A DNA stretch of 64,000 nucleotides from Linderina pennispora (lineage: Eukaryota > Kickxellomycota > Kickxellomycetes > Kickxellales > Kickxellaceae): positions 2,046,001 to 2,110,000 of the forward strand of contig NW_024468249.1 in the NCBI RefSeq assembly GCF_002104995.1, in the 5' to 3' direction. This document shows, one piece after another, positions 32,261-42,003 of this stretch (position 1 is its first letter; the number at the start of each line of letters is the position of its first letter). The translations under genes and the position numbers were made by a program. Under the pieces are notes generated by a model. The model was not told the origin of the DNA and did no database searches. It worked only from the letters and a program-made list of their open reading frames with translations.

Positions 32261-33802
32261 CTAGAGCTTCGGCGAGAAATGGAAGCGCTGGCGGATGTAC
32301 TCCCCCTTGATGGCAGCAATCTCGACAAGGACACTGCCGACCAGCGCTAAACCAGCAAAGATAGTGAATGTCGGCCCCCAGTTTATGCTGGTAGTCATAG
32401 TCGGCAGGAGCTCGATGCACGCGCCAGTCCATGAATTACGGACTAGGTTCTGAACCGAGGTGATGCTGGCCGCGCTGGTGGGAAACAGGTCAACAAAGTA
32501 GCTGCACATCTGGTTGAACTGGAAGCTGGTGCCAACACCGATCATAAACTGAGCAATAATGACGCCAGCCAAATGGACCCTCTTCTGGATAAACCACCCG
32601 TTCATCAGAGTTCCAGCAAGCAGGACAAGTCCGCCGACCCACGACGAAGCAATGCGGATCTCGGGACTCCTTCCGGGTGACTGCGGACTAGTGATTCCCC
32701 CAGTCTCGACAGTGGCAGGCTTGATCTGGCGTTGCTCGCGACGAATCTGAAGGTCGGTAACGCGGCCACCAACAAAGGCACCAATAATGTTTCCACCACC
32801 CATGCCGATATAGCCCAAGCCGGTCTGCCCGGGGCTAAGGTTGTAGATATCCTCAATGGCCGTAGCATTGATGCTGGCAAGGCCGTACAGGATGCCAAAC
32901 GACATTGCAATCTGAAAGCAGACAATGGAGACATTCGGGAGCTTGAGGAGCTTGATTGCCCGAAGCGGATTGCTGCGCTTGCCAATGAGGCTGCGCTTAA
33001 CCGGGATGTTGATCGGCTGGGTGTCATACTTTTCGGACATAGCGCGGCGGTGGGTCTCTGGAAGGCCAAAGTACGTGGCGACAACATAACACCGCCAAAG
33101 ATGGCTAGAATCCAGAAAATCCAACGAAAGCCAAGTTTCTCTGCGCAGAATCCACCGATCAGAGGAGCCAGCGAGGTGCCAAACAGTGGACCAAGGCAAT
33201 ACAGGCCCAAGGCTGTACCGCGACGCTCGCGCTCGTAGATATCGGCAATAGTTCCTGCACCAGAACCCTGCACGGCAGACGCGCCGCATGCCTGGATGAT
33301 ACGGCAAACAATCATACCAGCGAGGTTCTTTAATCCAGCACATCCAGCGCTGCCAGCGATGAAGACCATGAGCGACCCAAGGTATACAAAGCGTCGGCCG
33401 AAATTATCCGAGAAAACACTCCAAAGCAACGGGAATACAGCCTGGCTAAAAGGTGAACACTGACATGGTAGCATCGATCCCGCCCTTGGATGTGTGAAGC
33501 TCTCTTTGTGTCTCGTGAATCGCTGGGTAGTATGTGTTGGCAGCGAGCGGGCTGATAAGCGCGGAAACTGCAATGACCAGAACGATCGTCATTTTACGCC
33601 TGTTTGAGAACGGCGAGTAAGGGAGATATTTAATGGCCAGCTTTTCTGGATGTGCAGAAGAGAGCGAAGGTGACGAAGAACAGGCCAGCACCAATTTACC
33701 CCCGTCAGTGTGTTTGTCCTGGCCTGGTGCCATCTTTAATGCGTCACTCATAATGGCGAAACTTTGGACCGCCGTTGGCCCACCATAGTTGTGCTCGAGC
33801 AT
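32261..33802 (-). CDS. Major facilitator superfamily transporter (DHA1-like), with two compensating frame breaks
   Basis: Start ATG 33802. The first membrane segment includes ISPLAANTYYPAI, typical of fungal drug:H+ antiporter-1 transporters. After an extra T near 33453 the frame continues with WSVFSDNFGRRFVYLG (motif A, D-x-x-G-R-R) and RIIQACGASAVQGSGAG, then AEKLGFRWIFWILAIFGG. A missing base near 33082 returns to the first frame with FGLPETHRRAM, IKLLKLPNVSIVCFQIAM, GLGYIGMGGGNIIGAFVGGR and the final helices to HFSPKL. About 12 hydrophobic segments are visible in the combined reading of about 513 residues. It is probably a plasma-membrane exporter of small molecules; substrate is unknown. 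It lies tail-to-head with the NmrA-like gene on the same strand. Confidence 0.85.
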
Positions 33803-34546
33803 GATGTGAGAATTGAAAGTGATATGTAGGGATGCTTTAAGGTTGCTGAACTAGAATTTCAGGGCGTTGGAAATACAGGCAACTCCTGCTATAAATACAG
33901 GCAATTCCTGCTTTAAATACAAGACGTTTCTCTATGTTCTCTGACCACCAGCTATCGGCCAAGCTATTCTTCCGGCCTCAAGCCTTCTACAACTCAGGCA
34001 TATGATATGCCAATGCTGGGTCAAAGCAACTGGTGGTTATGACTCTGAGCCTGTACGGCACCAAGCCGGCCGAGGGGTTTAGGCCGCCACTAGTGCGTGG
34101 CGGGTAAGAATAGCACTGGATCATTCAGACCCTTTGGGGATACCGGCGGAGTAAACCAGGACGATGCGCATTCGGATGCTCTACCCAAATATCTTTCAGT
34201 ACTTTTGCGTCTGATATTCACGCATGCAACCGAATCTTGATCAATAAAGTGGATCCAGGGTAATTGCTTCCCCGATAGTGATTCCCGCACAGTCAATATT
34301 CCACAGATTACTCGGAGCCAGAGATATGCTTTCCAGAGTGACCATGACCAGACGAGACTTTCAGACACCAATTCTGGCCTGTAGTTTTGCATGTTGACCG
34401 CTGGGGCTGAGACCAAGGGTAACCTGACCTCGGTGTGCAATCCGTTTATATTTCAAAAATCCCCAACAGCCGAAATCCTGCTGTGTCAACTGACATGGGG
34501 TAATGAATTTCTTGTGAAACATGCTATTTAAGATTACAAGGATATT
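33803..34546. other. No clear gene; possible faint enzyme remnant
   Basis: A minus-strand frame at 34090-34440 has protein-like stretches, and a neighbouring frame contains IVLVYSAGIPKG, vaguely like the AMP-binding-enzyme signature. It is too short and broken to call. Confidence 0.3.
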
Positions 34547-35006
34547 CTAGTAGACGGGAGCGGCGACTGTATGGTAGGCATGCTGCCCAGACATTTTGCT
34601 GCCTGCATTGTACCTAATAGGGATGGGTGCATGGCGATGTCCATTCCCGTGATTACCATAGGACTTGTTTGGTTCGTTCTTGACATTGTAGCCACCCTTG
34701 GCTTCGAACCCACTCTTGGTGCCATCACCATATATAAGGATCTTGTTCGCTCTTTGTGCGGGCACTGTTCGAGGGAACGGCGACATGGCTGCCAGCACCA
34801 TCGCCTGTACCCTTTTCCAAGTAACCACTGCTGACAACATGTGAGGCAGTTGCTGGAATCAGCGGGACAGCATGGAACACTAGGTCCATGACCAGACTGA
34901 TGCTTGGTCTTGTGCTCAATGTTTGCTTGATAGGCGATCTGAACAGAAGCAGCATTTGCGGCGACAGCCGCAGTAATGATAGCAGGGTGAGAAGGGTAAA
35001 TTTCAT
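34547..35006 (-). CDS. Small secreted protein, frame-broken
   Basis: ATG at 35006 gives MKFTLLTLL. In the shifted frame this continues IITAAVAANAASVQIAYQAN, together a standard signal peptide ending ANA-A. Frame changes are needed near 34980 and again in the middle to reach the C-terminal reading KSGFEAKGGYNVKNEPNKSY, then the end AYHTVAAPVY at 34547. The mature protein would be short and rich in Gly, His, Asn and Lys, similar in flavour to the KYK-repeat protein at 35.4-36.7 kb. At least two indels or a small intron are needed. Function is unknown. Confidence 0.4.
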
Positions 35007-35420
35007 TTTAGCAGTTGGCAGACCTGGGAAATAGGAGCATATGGTACTCTAATAGGCACATTTATGATTTTGGAATGGTAGGTAGCCTCGCTCTGTTGGA
35101 GTTCTGCTCAGCTTTTATATGCCAACATCTTGCATACTGCTTTAAGAGTGTGGCTATGGAGCTATAGCCCTCAGGCAAAGAGGATCGTTTCTTTAGCTGT
35201 CTAAACATAGGTATTTCCTCATCTCCCTATCTATATCCACAGGTGAGAATGGTTTAGAAATGCTAGTAAATATGTATCGTGTGTCAATAACTAACTGATT
35301 ATAGCAGAGCTATATAAGTGGGATACGGTACAACCAAACCATTATTCACTCCTAAGTCAAATTTTATTGACGAGCTGCAGATAGCTTACATTTGCAATGG
35401 AACGCTGCAAATGGGCTTGG
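35007..35420. other. Short intergenic region
   Basis: No gene is seen. It should contain the promoter of the small secreted protein on the minus strand and the 3' end of the repeat protein. Confidence 0.4.
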
Positions 35421-36724
35421 TCACGTCAAAATTAAGAATCCTGGCATAGTCATGGGGTAGGACATTGTTGAAAAGCATAAAGCCAAAAGTATAGAGGGGT
35501 GGGTTGAAGGGATGCCTGGTGTTAATGAAAGGTTTTGAGACCATGGCTGATAGTGCTGAGAAAATACAGCTAGTTTGTGGGGGGGACGCTTGCTGGAGCT
35601 GGAGCTGGAGCTGGAGCTGGAGCTGGAGCTGGGGCAGGGGCTGGGGCAGGAGCTAGGGGCTGGGGCAGGGTTGGCAACATACGTTGGCCCAGGGGCAGGA
35701 GGAGTTCTAGTAGTGCAGTCCCCCTTGCCTTTCCCATCATGGTAACCACCCTTACCATAGCCGCCGTTGGTCTTGTACTTGTCACCATCGTGGTCAGCCT
35801 TGTACTTATCGCCATCATGATCGGCCTTGTACTTGTCACCATCGTGGTCAGCCTTGTACTTGTCCGCCATCGTGGTCAGCCTTGTACTTGTCGCCATCGT
35901 GGTCAGCCTTGTACTTGCCACCATCGTGGTCGGCCTTGTACTTGCCACTGTCGTTGTCGGCATGATAGTCACGGTTACCACCGTTGGTCTTGTACTTGTC
36001 GCTATCGTGGTCAGCCTTGTACTTGCTACCATCGTGGTCGGCCTTGTACTTGTCACCATCGTGGTCAGCCTTGTACTTGTCACCATCGTGGTCGGCCTTG
36101 TACTTGTCGCCATCGTGGTCAGCCTTGTACTTGCCACTGTCGTTGTCGCATGATAGTCACGGTTACCACCGTTGGTACTTGTCCGCTATCGTGGTCAGCC
36201 TTGTACTTGCCACCATCGTGGTCGGCCTTGTACTTGCCACTGTCGTTGTCGGCATGATAGTCACGGTTACCACCGTTGGTCTTGTACTTGTCGCTATCAT
36301 GGACAGCCTTGTACTTGTCACCATCGTGGTCAGCCTTGTACTTGCCACTGTCGTTGTCAGCGCGATAATCGCGGTTACCACCGTTGGCCTTGTACTTGTC
36401 ATCGTGGTCGGCCTTATACTTGTTGCCATCGTGATCAGCATGATAGCCGCCGTTACTGCCGCTGGTCTTGTACTTATCATTGTCGTTGCTAGCATGGTAA
36501 TCACCGTTGCCACCCTTGGATTTATACTTGTCACTATCATGATGGTCACCACCATTACCAGTATGGTAGCCACCATCGTGGACGTATGTCGGAATCACAT
36601 GGCCGCCAGAATAAACGGGGTATGCGGGTTGGTTCGAGTATGCAGGGGAGGGAGCCGGGTTGGCTTGGTAGTTTGACGCAGCAGCAATTGCAGAGAGAAG
36701 AGAGATCGTAGCAACAAGACGCAT
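35421..36724 (-). CDS. Secreted Lys/Tyr/Asp/His repeat protein, frame-broken
   Basis: ATG at 36724 starts a signal peptide (MRLVATISLLSAIAAASNYQ). This is followed by a Pro/Tyr-rich linker and then a long array of imperfect nine-residue units of the type DKYKADHDG, mixed with longer units ending NGGNRDYHADND. The array is a 27-base minisatellite family covering about 35755-36510. The tail has GKGGYHDGKGKGDCTTRTPP, a Pro-rich stretch and a poly-Ser run encoded by GGAGCT repeats at about 35591-35660. The frame breaks near 36140-36190, where one repeat unit is mangled by several small indels; downstream units are open again. A TATATAAAG element lies at 36889-36881 on the coding strand. The mature protein is extremely charged and probably unstructured. 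Function is unknown. Confidence 0.6.
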
Positions 36725-36889
36725 TGTAGGTCGCAAGAAGTGGGTGCTCGCTGAAGAGTGGCTAGTAATTGAAGAGGGGGCTATGAGGGAAGGGGTAGAA
36801 GTGGCTGAGAGATTGGTTGTTTGGTGGGATGTGGTATGGAATGGTGAGGTGGGCAGATAGGTAGGCAGCTTACCTGGACTTTATATAGA

Positions 36890-37630
36890 AACCATCAAAC
36901 TAACCACTCTACACAGGTGCCGCCTAGTGTAGCTGCATGAAGCTGGCCATAGACACCTGGCAAAGAGAAGCCTGTTCCTTGGTTGGTAGTATAAAGAGAC
37001 CGGGTTCAAATTTTACTGAAAATGGAACTGGACGCAAAAGACCGTCGACTAGCCATTGTTGGTGCCGATCATATTGACAATGGGCTTGAACCAGGACAAT
37101 GATTACGGAACCTTGGCCAGCAAAATACCCCGGTCCGTTAGGATATGACCGCTACTGTAAATAGAACGGTCCATTTCGATATAGTGCACGCATGTCCGGA
37201 TGTACAGGCCGCCGCACATACTGGCAGATCTTTTTTTTGAAGCCTGCCCGAGTCACAACGCCTCATTGACTATATTTGAATGCTCGTATCTCCGGTCTGG
37301 CATGGTCCCTGAAATACCCTTGCAGCGAAAGTGCCAGTGTAGATACCTTGCTCTTGTCTTCTGCCAAACACCTCTTGAAAATAAACATATGTAAGTATTG
37401 TGTGCAACAGCTTTGGTTCAAAAAGGATCTGTTTGAATAAATTACCTCTCATTTTGCATATTTGGACCAAGTATGCTGTTTCGCCAATGGTCCATTTCTT
37501 TAATTGATCTGATTGTGAGGGGTGCAAACAACATGCACAGACATATTTGCTACGGGCTGGTGGTCATGATAATAGTTTGTTCATCAAAATTAGATACCAT
37601 AAAAAAATGTGGTTGACAAGAGTCGGCTTG
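36890..37630. other. No recognisable gene
   Basis: Only short frames are present. No repeats or RNA genes are apparent. Confidence 0.4.
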
Positions 37631-37632
37631 TT

Positions 37633-38062
37633 TTACAAAATGGGAGGAACACCGAGAGGGTAGTCCGTTAAAGGAAGGGGTTCAGCAAGCATGGCACGCA
37701 TTGTAGACGCTGCTGCTCCCGCTAGAAGCAATGTAGGTGCCGCTAGAATCAGTGTAGGCATCGTTGACTCCGTCGGTACTCGCAGAAGCATAGCTGACAT
37801 GGTCGTAGTCGGTGAGGCGCCTGCCGCCGTCCCACTTGGTGATGTACTTGGTTTTTCGTGCTTCGACCAGTCGCACTTTTTGCTATCATGGCCCTTGGTA
37901 TGATAGGTGCCCTAGAAATGCTTAGACTTTTCGCCGTAAGCCTTGGAGTATGGGGCAGACAAGTACTCAGGAGTAGGCCAGTAGGTCTCATAGGGCGCAC
38001 TGGTTGTGTAGACATCGACGGCTAGAGCGGTAGCAGCACCAACGATGATGGTGGTGGAAGAA
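37633..38062 (-). pseudogene. Remnant of a small secreted, GPI-type protein
   Basis: One minus-strand frame reads SSTTIIVGAATALAVDVYTT (signal-like, but with no in-frame ATG after an upstream stop), then APYETYWPTPEYLSAPYSK. A TAG follows at 37914-37912. After it come GTYHTKGHDSKKCDWSKHEK, a Ser/Thr/Pro stretch and a hydrophobic C-terminal segment (MPTLILAAPTLLLAGAAAS) before the end at 37633. The layout is that of a small wall protein, but the missing start and internal stop argue for a broken copy. An overlapping frame (37682-37876) is Ser/Tyr-rich, so a frame change rather than a true stop is also possible. Confidence 0.4.
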
Positions 38063-38519
38063 AAGTGGATATCTCATATCATTGGAACGGTCAAAGAAAG
38101 TTGTGAGCTGAATGTGCATGCGAATTTCTGGATGCTGAAGATGATGAATACCAAACAGCGAAAGGAACGGGCAGCCTACTGGTCTTTTATACCTATTTGG
38201 CCTGCCAGATGTTGCGGGCGTCGCTCGGCGCTCGCCAATCCCAGAAAAAAGTGATGGCAGTCAGAGTCTGGGTCACCATATAGTCTTGGTCTTGGCGACA
38301 CGGTTTAGGGCTATCGCAACTGTTGCTAGCGGTTCTATCAGACATGCCCACGCCCAAATTAGGCTCACACCAGCGTATGTGGTGTGTAATGATGTACAGC
38401 TCTAGAGCAAATGTACACAAGACAAGGTTTCTATTCTCCAAAAAAAACTACAAAAAAGTTTTACACAAAGGGGAGGGGATTGGTAAGAATAATGCACGTG
38501 GCTCACTATAGGAGAGATA
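38063..38519. other. Short intergenic region
   Basis: No gene is seen. It separates the 5' end of the secreted-protein remnant from the 3' end of the endonuclease III gene. A/T-rich runs near 38440-38465 could hold the latter's 3' end signals. Confidence 0.35.
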
Positions 38520-40790
38520 TCACCCAGACACAGGGGCTTCGACGTCAGACTCGAAATCGAGATCACTTAGATCCGACAGCGACGAGTCATTGTCCGGGTC
38601 CCAATCCTCACCAAGTGCCCACTGCATGTCGGATTTGCTCAGCCTCCTCGAGTACAGCTTTGCATTGCGGGCCTTGGCCCGAGCAATCACAACAGCATCG
38701 GTCTTGGCCTCAGGGCGCACCTCCTCGCTGGCGGCATTTGACCGCGACCGCATGAAATACTGGGACGCTGATGGCGTAATCGTCCTTGACCCAGGCGATT
38801 CCCTCGGCTCGGTCTCTGGCTCCGATTCAGACTCGGCGTCCCATGAATTAACCTGCTCACGTTTCACCACAACTGGGGCTTCGTCCGTATCGGGCAATGC
38901 AGGCAGCCCATGCACAGGCGGTGGACGGCGGCGACGCAGGCTGCGCAGAGGCTTTTCGTTGTCGTCCGTAACAGCGGCGGGCAGTGGAAGGGGTTGGGGT
39001 GGGGGAACCTGGTAGGCGGGTGAGTTGGGCATCTGCGGGAACGCTGTCTTGGGTGGGGGCAGGGGCTGGCGCGTGCGTGTGCTGCCACTGAGCTTGCGCG
39101 ACCTCACGGCATGCTCGGCACCATTCAGGATGCTGGCCAGGTCCTCCACATCCACGCTCTCCAGATGACTGTCTACCGAATGCACGCTGTAATTGCACGC
39201 CTCGTCGTCCCCTGCCTCTGCTGGGAACCCGACGATTGCGGGATTGCGGGATCTGCGCACTGGAGCTTTTGTGGCCTTCTTGATCGTTGCGCTGGGGCAA
39301 AAGTTGGCCACTGGGCATTCGCCGCACTTTGGGCCCACAGCACGGCACACTGTCTGGCCAAACCCAACCAGCATCGGGTTGATCTCGCGCCACAGCGACT
39401 TGGGGAGCCACGACTCGAGTGCATGGCGTGTGGCCTCGGGAGTCTTGGCGGCTGCGCTGACCCAGCCGAGCCGGTGCGAGATGCGCTCGACGTGCGTATC
39501 GACGCCGATACCCTGGTTGTCGTGCCACGCTGCGTGCATCGTCAGGTACGCCATCTTCGGGCCGACGCCCGGCAGCGACAGCAGCTGCGGTACAGTGCGC
39601 GGAATGTCGCCGTTGTACTGTTCCAGGCACGTGCGTGCTGCCTCTTTGATATAGTTGGATTTGCGCTGCCAGAACCCAACGCGCCGCACGCACTCATGCA
39701 CTAGATCGATCGGCGCGCTGCTCAGAGACTTGGGCGACAGTCCGCCCGGCAGCCGCTGGCTGAGGTTGCGCACGGCTTCTGCAGTGATCTCATCTTTTGT
39801 CTGCGCCGACAGCATCAGCGATACCAGCGACCGGAACCGCCGCAGCTTCGGGTCCTTCTCCTCCTCGGTCAGCGCCTCGCATCCGACTGTATCCACGGGC
39901 GCCTCATGCGCTGCGCGGTATTCGCGGATCCGATCCACCACAATGTCCCAGTCGTCACGAGGCGGTGCGCCGCGCAGCGCGTTGTTATCTGAGTCCTGGC
40001 TGTGTGTGCGCTTCGAACTCGGTGGCCGGGCTTCGCTCTTGATCGGTGGGCTACGGGTAACAGTGGGAGATACAGAGACTACAGAGCAGGCAGCTGAGTG
40101 GGATATTGTTGACTGTGGCGAGCCCGGTAGGGGTGTTGAGGGAGGAGGGGGTGTTGTGTCATGAGAAAACGACCGCAGGCGGTCAGGGATACATCCGGCA
40201 GCGCCATGCATGCCTGTCAGCGTGCCAGCACGACGCAGGCGGGTGGTAGTTGGGCGAGGGGAAACGATTGCAGATGCTGGGGATTTGGGCGAGATGGGAG
40301 TGAGTGGATGTGAGTGCAATTGTTGGTAGACAGTATCTGGCATGTCGGCAGTATTGAGCAGCCCAACTGCGCTGGATATGGAGTTTGCAGCAGTGCTCGT
40401 TGGCGATGGCAGATATGACTCGCTGTCGATTGACCCAATTGTGCCTGCTCGCCGCCGATTCACTGCACATTTGCGTGTCGACGGCCGCGGCGACAGCGGG
40501 GAGGGGGCGGTGGCCTCGTATTTTGGGCTGGTTATTGTCCGCGCATATACCCCCGCCTCCCTGCGTGCTTCGAGCGACTCTTCCAGTGCAGTACCGACTG
40601 GCCCCATGGCCGCGCGTGTCTCCAGGTAGTCATCATCATGCCGGATAGTCTGCACTTTGGTGGCCTTTGGCGGGCTGTTAGTCACCACCCTGATGGACGG
40701 GAAGTTTCGCCGCCTCTCACTCTGCTGCTTCGAGTGCCCTTGTGAGGACGAGCCCGCCATTTGCTGCTTGAGTGAGCTCAGTAGGCGCAT
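38520..40790 (-). CDS. nth1: Endonuclease III homologue (bifunctional DNA glycosylase/AP lyase) with long tails
   Basis: This is a base-excision repair enzyme that removes oxidised pyrimidines and nicks the abasic site. The catalytic core includes LVSLMLSAQTKDEITAEAV, the helix-hairpin-helix LPGVGPKMAYLTMH with the catalytic Lys (about residue 407), and GVDTHVERISHRLGW with the catalytic Asp. The [4Fe-4S] cluster motif is C-x6-C-x2-C-x5-C in CRAVGPKCGECPVANFC. Start ATG 40790 (MRLLSSLKQQMAG) is chosen; the frame stays open to 41225, but that part is Phe/Ser-rich and looks like leader sequence. The 756-residue product is more than twice the usual size because of disordered Ser/Pro-rich N- and C-terminal extensions of roughly 280 and 250 residues. 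It is nuclear or mitochondrial by family. Confidence 0.9.
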   Translation of the reverse strand: MRLLSSLKQQMAGSSSQGHSKQQSERRRNFPSIRVVTNSPPKATKVQTIRHDDDYLETRAAMGPVGTALEESLEARREAGVYARTITSPKYEATAPSPLSPRPSTRKCAVNRRRAGTIGSIDSESYLPSPTSTAANSISSAVGLLNTADMPDTVYQQLHSHPLTPISPKSPASAIVSPRPTTTRLRRAGTLTGMHGAAGCIPDRLRSFSHDTTPPPPSTPLPGSPQSTISHSAACSVVSVSPTVTRSPPIKSEARPPSSKRTHSQDSDNNALRGAPPRDDWDIVVDRIREYRAAHEAPVDTVGCEALTEEEKDPKLRRFRSLVSLMLSAQTKDEITAEAVRNLSQRLPGGLSPKSLSSAPIDLVHECVRRVGFWQRKSNYIKEAARTCLEQYNGDIPRTVPQLLSLPGVGPKMAYLTMHAAWHDNQGIGVDTHVERISHRLGWVSAAAKTPEATRHALESWLPKSLWREINPMLVGFGQTVCRAVGPKCGECPVANFCPSATIKKATKAPVRRSRNPAIVGFPAEAGDDEACNYSVHSVDSHLESVDVEDLASILNGAEHAVRSRKLSGSTRTRQPLPPPKTAFPQMPNSPAYQVPPPQPLPLPAAVTDDNEKPLRSLRRRRPPPVHGLPALPDTDEAPVVVKREQVNSWDAESESEPETEPRESPGSRTITPSASQYFMRSRSNAASEEVRPEAKTDAVVIARAKARNAKLYSRRLSKSDMQWALGEDWDPDNDSSLSDLSDLDFESDVEAPVSG

Positions 40791-41262
40791 TTGAACGAGA
40801 GGAGCAGGAACTGCGCGAATTCTGCGAGTGTGGTGTAGAAAGGAAAATGGAAACGGACTGAAAAAGAAGACCCGGTTCGCACTCGAGCAGCTTGGTGCAG
40901 CTGTGGTACTTTTCTGAACTTTTTCTGTTTGGCCGTTCCACCCACCAGTAAACAAGGTTGCTGAGGCCCGCACAATGCAGCGAGCGCGCGTGGGGATAGC
41001 GATTAAACTGAGGGGATGGCAGAATGGATAAAGCAAAAAAGTGGGGGACGGCGAATGCGCAGAAATACAACTGAAGAGCAGCAAACAAGCGAGAAGGAGA
41101 GCAGTAAAGCTACTTTGCATGGCGCTCCCTCGGCCAGCTGAGCGCACCGCGTGATAAGCACGGCATGCATGGGCGGATCGTAATCGTTGTGAGAAAGCTG
41201 CAGTGGCGAATGAAGAGACGCACACCCAAAAAAAAGTTTTTTCTCTGCCAAAGAAGCCAGTT

Positions 41263-41668
41263 TCACAGTATCTGCATAGCTGATTTCAGGCAAAGCATCA
41301 GGTCCCAGCCGATTAAAGCGGTCTCCGTCACCTTGAGATCCAGGAGACCCAGCCCATCCCTATTCCCACAACACAGAGCCAATATCCCTCCCTTCCCACG
41401 ACTGGCAGCATCTGCATCGAGAGAGCAATGGAGAACTCTATTGCGATAATCGAGGGAGAGAGGGGATGGGCATTTGCCACATCTCTCCCCCAGCCCTGCG
41501 ATATCCCCGTGTCTTACCATCTTTGATTTTGCGTTTGGCGATGATCGCACGCCTGCGAGTAAAGACAGTAGGCGTTGGCTCCGGCGCATGCTCAGTGTTT
41601 TGCCGCTGGACGATTCCGTCCACAAGCTTGCCAACCCGACTAGTTTGACTGCGCGTAACTACTGCCAT
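41263..41668 (-). CDS. Possible small two-exon gene, unknown product
   Basis: ATG at 41668 opens 50 codons (MAVVTRSQTSRVGKLVDGIV to RRAIIAKRKIKD) that end exactly at a canonical GTAAGA donor (exon end 41518, phase 1). A candidate acceptor is the CAG of cgatgcag near 41413, after which the phase-compatible frame reads AASRGKGGILALCCGNRDGL and ends at 41263. An alternative acceptor lies slightly upstream (atcgcaatag). The first exon is basic and Ser/Thr-rich, like a nuclear protein tail. No family is recognised, and the second exon is not conserved-looking. Confidence 0.35.
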
Positions 41669-42003
41669 GCCCGCTGTGAATTTGAGCCGACCAATTAGCA
41701 AAAGAGCCAACCTTGCGTAATTGCAGAAAAGGAGGTGGGAAATGGGGGAAATAGCGAAGAGGGGTTTGGAGCGAGAAAAGAGGGAGGACTGGGAGAAGGA
41801 GAGCATAAATAAACATGCTCGCAGAAGCTTCGCAGCCACCACATACCGGAAAAAGACCGGCTCTGTTGATCCCCCTGTCCAGCCTGGCCGGGGGTTCAGG
41901 ACCGCCTCACCAACAACAAACGCTCTAGTCTGCCACAGAAATACTTGCTGCGGCATTGTTCGCCTGCGGATGAATACCCAGAGTCAAAGGTGTTTATTTG
42001 CTA
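41669..42003. other. Short intergenic region
   Basis: No gene is seen. It should hold the promoter of the possible small gene to its left and the 3' end of the methyltransferase to its right. The 41720-41800 part is purine-rich on the plus strand. Confidence 0.35.

Noticed and set aside
34090-34440. Possible AMP-binding enzyme remnant (IVLVYSAGIPKG in one frame)
   Set aside because: Only one short, imperfect motif is visible and the flanking sequence changes frame; this could be chance.
40791-41225. N-terminal extension of the endonuclease III frame, which contains a signal-peptide-like stretch
   Set aside because: Composition changes abruptly to Phe/Ser/Cys-rich, and a better start exists at 40790. 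The family is nuclear or mitochondrial, so a secretory signal makes no sense.
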